Under the pieces are notes generated by a model, which saw only the letters and a list, made by a program, of their open reading frames with translations, did not search any database and was not told the DNA's origin. From assembly GCA_045594445.1 (NCBI GenBank), contig JAZNYL010000074.1:1-5095 (forward strand): DNA of 5,095 bases, given 5' to 3'. Numbering within the stretch: position 1 is the first letter of the stretch; each line of letters begins with the position of its first letter. This document shows positions 1 through 5,095 of the stretch, piece after piece. Source of the DNA: SVQP01 sp045594445. Lineage in GTDB: Bacteria; Bacillota; Clostridia; Oscillospirales; CAG-272. Made by a program: the position numbers and the translations under genes.

Positions 1-129
1 ACACGGGAATCTCGCCTTTGGCGAGAATACCCTCGCCCTGCGTCTGGTGAGCAAGCTCCCCGACCTTCGGGCGGGGTATGCGAACCCGCAATGCAAGCCT
101 TGCGGCTTGCATTGCCGGGTGAGATTCCT

Positions 130-144
130 CGTACGGGTCACCAA
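130..144 (+). other. tRNA-Glu 3'-end mimic in repeat unit 1
   Basis: The 15 bases CGTACGGGTCACCAA are identical to the 3' end of the tRNA-Glu gene at 612-686, including its CCA, but lie on the opposite strand. Just upstream, GATTCC (123-128) also matches the tRNA T-arm, with one extra T at 129. No other part of a tRNA is present, so this is a fragment and not a tRNA gene. Confidence 0.75.
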
Positions 145-147
145 TAC

Positions 148-179
148 AAAAGCACCGATGCGATTGCATCGGTGCTTTT
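148..179. terminator. Terminator-like hairpin in repeat unit 1
   Basis: A perfect 14-bp stem, AAAAGCACCGATGC with its reverse complement, closes on a GATT loop. The A and T runs on either side make it look like an intrinsic terminator on both strands. It lies four bases beyond the tRNA-like CCA of the same unit, as a tRNA terminator would. No gene that it would terminate is visible. Confidence 0.6.
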
Positions 180-342
180 AACTCATGTAAATAAAAAAGT
201 ATATTTCCCAGAAACACGGGAATCTCGCCTTTGGCGAGAATACCCTCGCCCTGCGTCTGGTGAGCAAGCTCCCCGACCTTCGGGCGGGGTATGCGGACCC
301 GCAATGGAAGCCTTGCGGCTTGCATTGCCGGGTGGGATTCCT

Positions 343-357
343 CGTACGGGTCACCAA
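343..357 (+). other. tRNA-Glu 3'-end mimic in repeat unit 2
   Basis: Exact second copy of CGTACGGGTCACCAA, preceded as in unit 1 by GATTCC plus an extra T. It lies on the plus strand, opposite to the real tRNA-Glu gene, and has no tRNA body upstream. Confidence 0.75.
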
Positions 358-360
358 TAC

Positions 361-392
361 AAAAGCACCGATGCGATTGCATCGGTGCTTTT
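361..392. terminator. Terminator-like hairpin in repeat unit 2
   Basis: Identical to the unit 1 hairpin: a 14-bp perfect stem with a GATT loop, A-run on the left and T-run on the right. It could end transcription from either strand, for instance readthrough from the tRNA-Met/tRNA-Glu operon, but no dedicated gene is seen. Confidence 0.6.
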
Positions 393-426
393 AACTCATG
401 TAAATAAAAAAGCATATTTCCCAGAA

Positions 427-613
427 ACACGGGAATCTCGCCTGCGGCGAGAATACCCTCGCCCTGCGTCTGGAAAATGCCTCGCTACGCGAGTCGCTTT
501 CCGACCTCCGGGCGGGGTATGCGAACCCAATCGTGCGCTTTGCGCACGAAATGGGTTCGCGACGGGTCAGCAAAAAGAGGATGGAGTAGCTTTGCTACTC
601 CATCCTCTTTTTG
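427..613. repeat. Tandem hairpin-rich repeat, unit 3 (divergent)
   Basis: The first 47 bases match units 1 and 2 except in the first hairpin loop (TTT becomes TGC). After position 473 the sequence changes but the architecture stays. The ATACCC/GGGGTAT stem (453-464 with 510-520) is kept. The inner hairpin is replaced by a longer one: GGAAA (472-476) with TTTCC (498-502), enclosing CTCGC (481-485) with GCGAG (489-493). The long hairpin becomes GCGAACCC (521-528) with GGGTTCGC (553-560), enclosing TCGTGCGC (531-538) with GCGCACGA (542-549). It ends in ACGGGTCAGCA, a variant of the tRNA-like tail, and in the hairpin at 571-613, which here is the terminator of the real tRNA-Glu gene. Confidence 0.8.
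571..613 (-). terminator. Intrinsic terminator of the tRNA-Met/tRNA-Glu operon
   Basis: A perfect 20-bp stem with a 3-base loop (591-593). Read on the minus strand it begins at the CCA end of tRNA-Glu, overlapping it by two bases, and ends in a run of five T. The symmetric A and T flanks would also let it work on the plus strand. The palindrome continues outward on both sides into tRNA-Glu and into repeat unit 3. Confidence 0.85.
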
Positions 614-686
614 GTGACCCGTACGGGAATCGAACCCATGTTACCGCCGTGAAAGGGCGGTGTCTTAACCGCTTGACCAACGGGCC
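612..686 (-). tRNA. tRNA-Glu (anticodon UUC)
   Basis: Reading the minus strand from 686, the acceptor GGCCCGT pairs with ACGGGTC, with one G-T pair at the second position. The anticodon arm has CCGCC and GGCGG around the loop CTTTCAC, giving anticodon TTC for glutamate. The T-loop TTCGATT and a complete encoded CCA follow. It closely resembles Bacillus-type tRNA-Glu as I remember it. Its first base directly follows the last base of the tRNA-Met CCA, so the two must be separated by processing of one transcript. The terminator hairpin starts within its CCA. Confidence 0.97.
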
Positions 687-763
687 TGGTAGCGGGAATT
701 GGACTTGAACCCATGACCTACCGGGTATGAACCGGTTGCTCTAGCCAACTGAGCTATCCCGCC
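687..763 (-). tRNA. tRNA-Met (CAU), elongator type
   Basis: Reading from 763, acceptor GGCGGGA pairs with TCCCGCT (first pair G-T), followed by A and an encoded CCA. The D-arm has AGCTCAGTTGG. The anticodon stem ACCGG/CCGGT surrounds the loop TTCATAC, giving anticodon CAT. The normal GC-rich acceptor and the lack of an initiator-type C-A first pair argue for elongator methionine. The loop also differs from the CTCATAA typical of isoleucine tRNAs with a modified CAU anticodon. It is the first gene of the two-tRNA operon, about 24 bases from the predicted transcription start. Confidence 0.95.
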
Positions 764-793
764 ATATTGTGCGTCTTTTCACAACGCCCAATT

Positions 794-822
794 ATTATAG
801 CACGGCGCTTTGTGTTTGTCAA
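794..822 (-). promoter_or_regulatory. Promoter of the tRNA-Met/tRNA-Glu operon
   Basis: On the minus strand, a perfect TTGACA (822-817) is followed after 17 bases by a perfect TATAAT (799-794), preceded by TGC, an extended -10. An A/T-rich stretch lies upstream of the -35, as in strong stable-RNA promoters. The start is expected near 787. Confidence 0.92.
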
Positions 823-905
823 TACTTTTTTTGAAGAAATTTTCACTTTTTATGAAATTTTCTTGCTTTTTTGAGGGCAATTCCCGGATTTTGAGTCAGA
901 ATGGC

Positions 906-934
906 TTGACACTTTCTCTTTTTTTTAATATAAT
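906..934 (+). promoter_or_regulatory. Promoter of the 956-residue membrane protein gene
   Basis: TTGACA (906-911), a 17-base spacer and TATAAT (929-934) match the vegetative sigma consensus exactly. The start is expected near 941, giving an untranslated leader of roughly 45 bases with no obvious riboswitch or attenuator fold. It points away from the tRNA promoter; about 83 A/T-rich bases separate the two -35 boxes. Confidence 0.92.
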
Positions 935-987
935 GTTTAACTGTAGGACAATTTCAGAAAATTCATTGGATATTCGGAGGTTTTGAT

Positions 988-3858
988 ATGTACGGTTTGA
1001 TACTCCTTGGCCTTGTCGCCTTGGTGATTTTACTTTGCGCCGGTCATGCGGCTCTGTTCGGCTTTTCCAAGGCGAGAGCACGTGTGATCACAGTTGCCGC
1101 TTGTGCGGTTGCTGCAATCGGCGTTACACTTTTGCTCAAGGTATTCCTGCCCTCTCCCGAGGTCATTCTGACACTGATTGAAAACAACGCGGATAAGATC
1201 GCCTCCTCGTTTGGTTCAGACGCAGGCGAGGTGGTTGCGCAGGCGATTGAATTTGCCGGCATCTCCCCTTCTCTTCTTGAGCTGCTGGTGCAGATGGTTG
1301 CCGCACTCAGCCTGCCCCTTATTTGCGTGGCTCTCTTCGTCATTTTCTCCCTCGTTGCCTGGATCGTTTACCTGATCGTTTGCGCCATCGTGCGTTCCGC
1401 ACGCAAGAAAAAGGCGGCAGCGGAAGGCGAGGAACTCGTTCCCGAACCCAAGAAGAGCCCCCGTTGGCTGGCGGCTTGCCTCGGCCTTGTGCAGGGCTTG
1501 GTGATCGTGGCGATCTTGCTCATTCCCGTTTCCGGCTATCTTGCCATTGCGCAGCCCGCGCTGGATGAGCTGACCGCACAAGAGGTGGTGGACGCAAACC
1601 AACCCGTGATTGCAACCGCACAGCAGGCGATTGCCGAATCCAACAATTCCTTTGCCATCAAAGCATACCGCACGCTGGGCGGACGCTTGCTGACCGACAC
1701 GGTCATGAGCATGCGCGTTGCCGGCACCAAGGTCATTCTGGAAGAGGAAATGGGCGCGATGATCACGCTGGTGCAGCAGGTCACCGAGCTGAGCAAGACC
1801 GAATTCAAGGATTACAGTGAGGAGCAGGCCGAGATCATTCGTGCCATCGGAAATTCCTTTGGCGAGTCCAAGCTGCTCTCCCCCATCGTAGGCGACGTTT
1901 TGTACGCGGCGACCGATGCATGGCTTGCAGGCGACACCTTCCTTGGTATCGAAAAGCCCTCTATGGGAGATTCTGCCGAGATGCTTGACCCCTTGATGAC
2001 CGCTCTTTTGGAAATTTTGCACGACGACGCCAAGGAAACGCTGCTGTTGCAGGCTGACGTGCAGACCACGGCTGAACTGGTGGCCGTTCTGGCACAGAAC
2101 GGCGTTTTTGCCAAGCTTGACGACACCGACGCGCTGATGAGCACGCTGGGCGGTGAGGGCGTGGTTTCCACGCTGATCACGACGCTTGGCTCCAACGAGT
2201 CCATGAAGCGTCTGGTTCCCGAGATCATGAACCTGGGCGTACGCGCCATCGGTCAGGTTCTGAGCATTCCCGCCGACGCAGAAGCCGTTTACGGCTCCTT
2301 TATGGACACGGTTGCAGACTCGCTCAACAGCGTGCGTGATCTGCCCGAGCAGGAGCGCATTGAAACGCTTTCCGGCGATCTGGAAACCGCCTTTGATAAC
2401 GCAGGCATTGACATTGACACGCAGGTGCTTGACTACTACTCCACCGCAATTTTGCACGATCTGATAGACAACAACGCCGAACAGGTCACGTCCGAGGACG
2501 TGCAGGCATTCTTCGTGCTGTACGCAGAGGGCACCCGCGAGGCCTCCCCCGCCCTTTTTGGTAAGCCTTGCTTTGATCTGCTTTCCGACATTGAGAGCAA
2601 TACCGATATTTTCGCAGGTACGGTTTACGAGAACATGACCGACGAGCAGCGCAAGAACAGCGCAGCAGCGGCCGTGGCAAATCTTTGCATCAGCCTGACC
2701 GAGCTTGACGGCACCAATACCACCGAGCAGGCAAAGGCACTGGCAACCGAGACCTTTGCTGACCTTTTGGGCAGCGACTCTGCCGCTCTTGAGATCGTTG
2801 CAAACGTGGAAATCACGACTCCCCTGTCCGCATCCACTCTGGAGGGTACTGCCAGCATGCAGTCCACCGAGGAAATGAAAAAGACCACCACCGTGGTCAC
2901 GCTGGAAACGCTGTTGGTGGACGCAAAGCAAGCGGCCGAGGGCATCAATCCCGAGACCATTGGTCTGGATGCAGACGCCATTTCCGCAATCTTCAGCACC
3001 GCCACCGAGCTTTTGGATACGCTGACCGACGAGAACGGCCAGCTGGATCTTTCCACGATTGCTGCCAACATCGGCACCATTCTCGACTCCCTGATGCAGA
3101 CCGAAACCTTTGGTAAGGATAAAGCTGCTGCCCTGTTCACCTCGGTGCTGCAATCCGAAACCGTGCGCGACAAGGCAAATATTGATATGAAGACCGCCAC
3201 CGAGCTTGCCTCCAAGGCAACCGAGGGCGAGGCAAATTACTCGCAGACCATGTCTGCCATTGCCGGCAGCGTCAGCGTCATGGAAAAGCTTTCCGAGGAC
3301 GACACCATCTCCGAGGACGATCTGGTAGAGCTGATCAAAACGCTGACTCCCCAGACCGCAGGCATGATTGAGGTATACGTGACGGCCAACCGTCTGATCG
3401 GCCACGGCATTCCCGCGCAGCACGCCGATATTTCCGCAAAGCTGATCCGCTCCACCTTCTCTTACATGGGCAACGAAAACCTGACCGACTACAACGCCGA
3501 AGCAAAGGCACTCAATCAGGTGCTGCAGATCGCTCTGGCGGCTAAGAAATCCGACGACAAGCAAATGTTCAGCTCCGCTCCCGGTGCAGGTGACGGCAAG
3601 CTGCCCACCGCCAAGGAAACGGTTGACGTTCTGCTTGGCTCCGACGCCGTATGCCACGCGCTGGTACAGATTCTGACCGACGGTCAGAAGGTCACCGATT
3701 TTGACCCCTACGGCTTTGGTGAAAAGATCGCCGAGGGCTCGCAGAGCCACACGGACTTTGTCACCGCCGTTGACAATTACCGCGCAGCCCACCCCGAAAT
3801 TGACGATTTGGTATTTGAAGCACTGGGCGCTCTGCTCGGCATCCGAATTGATTACTAA
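988..3858 (+). CDS. Large membrane protein with CvpA-like N-terminus, function unknown
   Basis: The ATG is set by CGGAGG at 975-980, seven bases upstream. Four hydrophobic segments lie near residues 3-24, 33-53, 103-135 and 160-187. The loops after the first (SKARAR, 27-32) and third (RSARKKK and KKSPR, 136-159) are basic, so by the positive-inside rule they are cytoplasmic. The acidic loop 54-102 and everything from 188 to 956 are then outside. Four helices with a fourth segment reading LAACLGLVQGLVIV resemble the CvpA family (known for colicin V production), but that match is by eye and CvpA proteins are far shorter. The outer 770 residues look helical, rich in Ala, Thr, Glu and Asp, with few aromatic residues. 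A motif of the type ET-x3-LLGSD recurs (588-595, 877-884), with a looser LGGEG/LGSN pair near 387-403, suggesting divergent helical repeats. No catalytic motif or sortase signal was seen. It appears to be a single-gene transcript. An envelope scaffold role is possible but unproven. Confidence 0.93.
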   Translation: MYGLILLGLVALVILLCAGHAALFGFSKARARVITVAACAVAAIGVTLLLKVFLPSPEVILTLIENNADKIASSFGSDAGEVVAQAIEFAGISPSLLELLVQMVAALSLPLICVALFVIFSLVAWIVYLIVCAIVRSARKKKAAAEGEELVPEPKKSPRWLAACLGLVQGLVIVAILLIPVSGYLAIAQPALDELTAQEVVDANQPVIATAQQAIAESNNSFAIKAYRTLGGRLLTDTVMSMRVAGTKVILEEEMGAMITLVQQVTELSKTEFKDYSEEQAEIIRAIGNSFGESKLLSPIVGDVLYAATDAWLAGDTFLGIEKPSMGDSAEMLDPLMTALLEILHDDAKETLLLQADVQTTAELVAVLAQNGVFAKLDDTDALMSTLGGEGVVSTLITTLGSNESMKRLVPEIMNLGVRAIGQVLSIPADAEAVYGSFMDTVADSLNSVRDLPEQERIETLSGDLETAFDNAGIDIDTQVLDYYSTAILHDLIDNNAEQVTSEDVQAFFVLYAEGTREASPALFGKPCFDLLSDIESNTDIFAGTVYENMTDEQRKNSAAAAVANLCISLTELDGTNTTEQAKALATETFADLLGSDSAALEIVANVEITTPLSASTLEGTASMQSTEEMKKTTTVVTLETLLVDAKQAAEGINPETIGLDADAISAIFSTATELLDTLTDENGQLDLSTIAANIGTILDSLMQTETFGKDKAAALFTSVLQSETVRDKANIDMKTATELASKATEGEANYSQTMSAIAGSVSVMEKLSEDDTISEDDLVELIKTLTPQTAGMIEVYVTANRLIGHGIPAQHADISAKLIRSTFSYMGNENLTDYNAEAKALNQVLQIALAAKKSDDKQMFSSAPGAGDGKLPTAKETVDVLLGSDAVCHALVQILTDGQKVTDFDPYGFGEKIAEGSQSHTDFVTAVDNYRAAHPEIDDLVFEALGALLGIRIDY

Positions 3859-3930
3859 AACAAATCAGGCGTTCACGCAAATGGGTGATGTTCTTGGCGG
3901 AGAAATCACAAAACATTGACCTGACACACG

Positions 3931-3978
3931 GTAGGGGCGAACTGCGTTCGCCCGCGGGAGACCGCAGGTCTCCCCTAC
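3931..3978. repeat. REP-like double-hairpin palindrome
   Basis: Two perfect 8-bp hairpins, GGGCGAAC/GTTCGCCC (3935-3953) and GGGAGACC/GGTCTCCC (3956-3974), each have a three-base loop and are separated by GC. An outer GTAGGGG/CCCCTAC (3931-3937, 3972-3978) can close both. It sits between the ends of two convergent genes, the usual place for repetitive extragenic palindromes. No transposase is nearby. Only one copy is in the window, so calling it a dispersed repeat is inference from its form. Confidence 0.7.
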
Positions 3979-4013
3979 AAACAAAAATAGTTCCGCAGGA
4001 AGCAAATAATAAT

Positions 4014-4051
4014 CCCCGACAGATTTTTGAGGTCTGTCGGGGTCATTTTTT
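4014..4051 (+). terminator. Intrinsic terminator between the convergent genes
   Basis: CCCCGACAGA (4014-4023) pairs perfectly with TCTGTCGGGG (4033-4042) around a nine-base loop. TCA and six T follow, giving a good plus-strand terminator about 155 bases after the large gene. On the minus strand the same stem is followed by ATTATTATTT, so it probably also ends the lipoprotein transcript, whose stop codon (4050-4052) overlaps the T-run. Confidence 0.88.
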
Positions 4052-4739
4052 AGTTATTTATCAATTTATCTACCCATTCTTGAGTTAAAACATATTCTAT
4101 ATCGTCGATTGTGATTGAATATGCTTTATCATCAAATGACTTCACTTGCAAAGGAATAACTACATTGAGATCTTCCTGTATAACACCGCAAACATATCCG
4201 TAAACATAACAGTTTTCCAACATCCCGTCGGGTTGCTTTACCAAATCATACAGTCCAGCATCTTTTGCCTTTTGCCCACTTTTAATTTCATTAAGAAAAT
4301 CTTCGCATTCAGTTATTCCAGTTTTTGAGATGATCGTTTCATCATTATTAACAAGCAAACCTTTTACAAAATCAAATCTAATACAATTATCAAGAGTGAC
4401 TTCTGTTTTCAGCAATTCGGACTTTACATATATAGCAGCGAACTCATTATCGGGAAAATATCTTACCAACACATCTTGACTACCATTAACAGAATACATA
4501 CCTGTTTTTATCTTATTGGTAAGATGAACAAAGGTCTTTTTCTCTCCCTTTACGTGACCGATGAACTCCCATTCTCCAAAGCACCAAACTCTACCCTCGT
4601 TGCCGACAAAAATATATTCCGTGCCGTCGGTTGCTACAATGGTTTTATTTTCGGTTTCCGTAAACTCAACATTATTTGAGCAAGCAACTAAAGAAAATAT
4701 AATCGCTAAACACATAAAAACAATTGATAACTTTTTCAT
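4050..4739 (-). CDS. Predicted lipoprotein, family not recognised
   Basis: The 229-residue product begins MKKLSIVFMCLAIIF and has a lipobox LVAC at residues 17-20, so it is predicted to be exported, lipid-modified at Cys20 and anchored on the outer face of the cytoplasmic membrane. Start choice rests on GGCGGTGAT four bases before the ATG and a promoter just upstream. The mature part is mixed in character, with a Thr/Glu-rich linker (23-36), a likely beta-rich stretch (37-115), a helical segment around 133-149 and further strands to the end. Five more cysteines (53, 109, 135, 157, 164) occur but form no known metal or redox motif. I do not recognise the family. The gene is visibly AT-richer than the large gene it faces, which may reflect recent acquisition. 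Its stop lies in the shared terminator. Confidence 0.88.
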   Translation of the reverse strand: MKKLSIVFMCLAIIFSLVACSNNVEFTETENKTIVATDGTEYIFVGNEGRVWCFGEWEFIGHVKGEKKTFVHLTNKIKTGMYSVNGSQDVLVRYFPDNEFAAIYVKSELLKTEVTLDNCIRFDFVKGLLVNNDETIISKTGITECEDFLNEIKSGQKAKDAGLYDLVKQPDGMLENCYVYGYVCGVIQEDLNVVIPLQVKSFDDKAYSITIDDIEYVLTQEWVDKLINN

Positions 4740-4759
4740 AAAATCACCGCCCTAAGTGT

Positions 4760-4788
4760 ATTATAGCATAAACACGGCGGAGGGGCAA
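4760..4788 (-). promoter_or_regulatory. Promoter of the lipoprotein gene
   Basis: On the minus strand, TTGCCC (4788-4783) is followed after 17 bases by TATAAT (4765-4760), preceded by TGC, an extended -10 that compensates for the weaker -35. The start should fall near 4753, leaving a very short leader that begins at the ribosome binding site. The -35 box is only five bases from the edge of the palindromic element at 4794-4963. Confidence 0.8.
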
Positions 4789-4793
4789 GATAT

Positions 4794-4963
4794 AATGATG
4801 CATCGCCCACGTCGATATGATGCATTTGCTTCGCAAATATGATGTTGCTCACCTAGTTCGCAATGATGCGATGTTTGCCACCAAAAATTAGCGAAGCGAC
4901 ATCATTAGGCAAAGCCGTCATCATTAGCGCAAGCGACATCATTTGCCGAAGGCAAACATCATT
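4794..4963. repeat. Comb-like palindromic element with ATGATG/CATCATT blocks
   Basis: The left half has four ATGATG blocks (4795, 4817, 4839, 4863) spaced 22 to 24 bases apart. The right half has four CATCATT blocks (4900, 4919, 4937, 4957) spaced 18 to 20 apart. The halves are inverted copies of the block motif and can pair outer to outer. Most intervals are small hairpins, for example ATTTGC/GCAAAT (4824-4838), GGC/GCC (4908-4916) and TTGCC/GGCAA (4943-4955). The centre, 4875-4889, is unpaired. There is no open reading frame, transposase or target duplication that I can see. It begins immediately beyond the tRNA-Asn terminator. Confidence 0.8.
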
Positions 4964-4995
4964 GAAAAAGCACTTGCTTTCGCAAGTGCTTTTTC
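4964..4995 (-). terminator. Intrinsic terminator of tRNA-Asn
   Basis: A perfect 14-bp stem, GAAAAAGCACTTGC with its reverse complement around a four-base loop, starts one base after the tRNA CCA on the minus strand. Its descending arm contains five T. The design matches the hairpin after tRNA-Glu: A and T runs inside a long perfect stem placed directly at the tRNA end. Confidence 0.88.
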
Positions 4996-4996
4996 A

Positions 4997-5072
4997 TGGC
5001 TCCCCCTGTTGGACTTGAACCAACGACCTGCGGATTAACAGTCCGTCGCTCTACCGACTGAGCTAAGGGGGA
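4997..5072 (-). tRNA. tRNA-Asn (anticodon GUU)
   Basis: Reading from 5072, acceptor TCCCCCT pairs with AGGGGGA, followed by discriminator G and an encoded CCA. The D-arm is AGCTCAGTCGG. The anticodon region GGACTGTTAATCC places GTT in the loop for asparagine, and the T-arm TTGG/CCAA holds TTCAAGT. The promoter must lie at or beyond the window end, since only 23 bases remain and no -10/-35 pair is visible in them. Other tRNAs could precede it. Confidence 0.97.
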
Positions 5073-5095
5073 ATATTTGTGTTGGCATTACCTAT

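Larger units (their letters stand above)
1..213. repeat. Tandem hairpin-rich repeat, unit 1
   Basis: First of three head-to-tail units; unit 2 begins exactly 213 bases later. The unit folds into nested stems: TCTCGCC (10-16) with GGCGAGA (20-26); an 11-bp stem of 27-38 with 69-79 carrying one bulged T at 33; inside it a small GAG/CTC hairpin (49-58); and a 16-bp stem of 84-99 with 104-120 carrying one bulge. An outer stem, 3-13 with 121-132, can close the group but competes with the first hairpin. After this come a copy of the tRNA-Glu 3' end and a terminator-like hairpin, then an AT-rich tail (180-213). No ribosome binding site or credible protein is present. The unit may be truncated on the left, because the window starts here and further copies may lie upstream. 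It could be a mobile palindromic element or a structured RNA gene; the sequence does not decide between them. Confidence 0.9.
214..426. repeat. Tandem hairpin-rich repeat, unit 2
   Basis: Same length as unit 1, with four substitutions and no insertions or deletions: A83 to G296, C94 to G307, A122 to G335 and T200 to C413. The duplication is therefore recent or is kept homogeneous. C94 to G307 breaks one pair in the long hairpin at 297-333. A122 to G335 turns an A-T pair of the possible outer stem into G-T. All other stems are intact. The unit again carries the tRNA-Glu 3'-end copy (343-357) and an AT-rich tail that runs into unit 3. Confidence 0.92.

Noticed and set aside
130..144. A tRNA-Glu pseudogene on the plus strand
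   Set aside because: Only the 3' end matches. Upstream bases form unrelated hairpins with no D-arm or anticodon arm, so a fragment or mimic is the most that can be claimed.
1..570. CRISPR array
   Set aside because: The units are about 213 bases with near-identical content throughout, with no short repeat and unique spacer pattern and no cas gene.
91..708. Plus-strand open frame of 205 codons over the repeats and the tRNA genes
   Set aside because: The repeat period of 213 is a multiple of three, so an open frame persists through units 1 and 2. It has no ribosome binding site, runs antisense through tRNA-Glu into tRNA-Met, and its protein repeats only mirror the DNA repeats.
687..763. CAU tRNA as initiator tRNA or lysidine-type tRNA-Ile
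   Set aside because: The acceptor begins with a pairing G, not the unpaired C of bacterial initiators, and the TTCATAC loop with ACCGG/CCGGT stem fits elongator methionine better than isoleucine.
1216..3792. Minus-strand open frame of 858 codons antisense to the large gene
   Set aside because: It is exactly codon-aligned with the plus gene, so it stays open only because that gene avoids TTA, CTA and TCA codons. The product is Gly/His/Cys-rich and implausible, with no suitable promoter or ribosome binding site seen.
4146..4328. Short plus-strand open frames within 4146-4755 opposite the lipoprotein gene
   Set aside because: They lack ribosome binding sites and lie antisense to a gene with a clear promoter, start site, signal peptide and lipobox.

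Overview
The window looks like a chromosomal segment from a member of the Bacillota, most likely an uncultured Clostridia-type bacterium. This is inference from four things seen in the sequence: near-perfect TTGACA-17-TATAAT promoters, GGAGG-type ribosome binding sites, three tRNA genes with encoded CCA ends (the Glu and Met genes resemble Bacillus-type versions), and short intergenic regions packed with palindromic repeats. No gene here fixes the genus.

Layout. Positions 1-570 hold no protein gene. They contain three head-to-tail copies of a roughly 213-bp, hairpin-rich repeat; two are nearly identical and the third is divergent. At 571-613 a 20-bp hairpin ends a minus-strand tRNA operon, tRNA-Met followed by tRNA-Glu with no base between them, driven by a consensus promoter at 794-822. 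A divergent consensus promoter at 906-934 drives the only large gene, at 988-3858. It encodes a 956-residue membrane protein with four N-terminal membrane helices in a CvpA-like layout and about 770 residues predicted outside the membrane. A two-hairpin REP-like palindrome (3931-3978) and a terminator (4014-4051) follow it. The terminator lies between this gene and a convergent, visibly AT-rich minus-strand gene for a 229-residue lipoprotein (4050-4739), which has its own extended -10 promoter. Between that promoter and a minus-strand tRNA-Asn (4997-5072, with its own terminator) lies a 170-bp comb-like palindrome built from four ATGATG and four CATCATT blocks.

How the parts relate. The tRNAs serve translation and are transcribed away from the large gene. 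The two protein genes are both predicted to be envelope proteins, but they face each other, have different base composition and show no sign of acting together. The most unusual content is non-coding: three unrelated families of nested palindromes. Two of them sit directly downstream of tRNA terminators. One carries a 15-nt copy of the tRNA-Glu 3' end followed by a terminator-like hairpin, and its stems are kept between copies although their sequences differ. No known defence, CRISPR, phage or transposase gene is visible.
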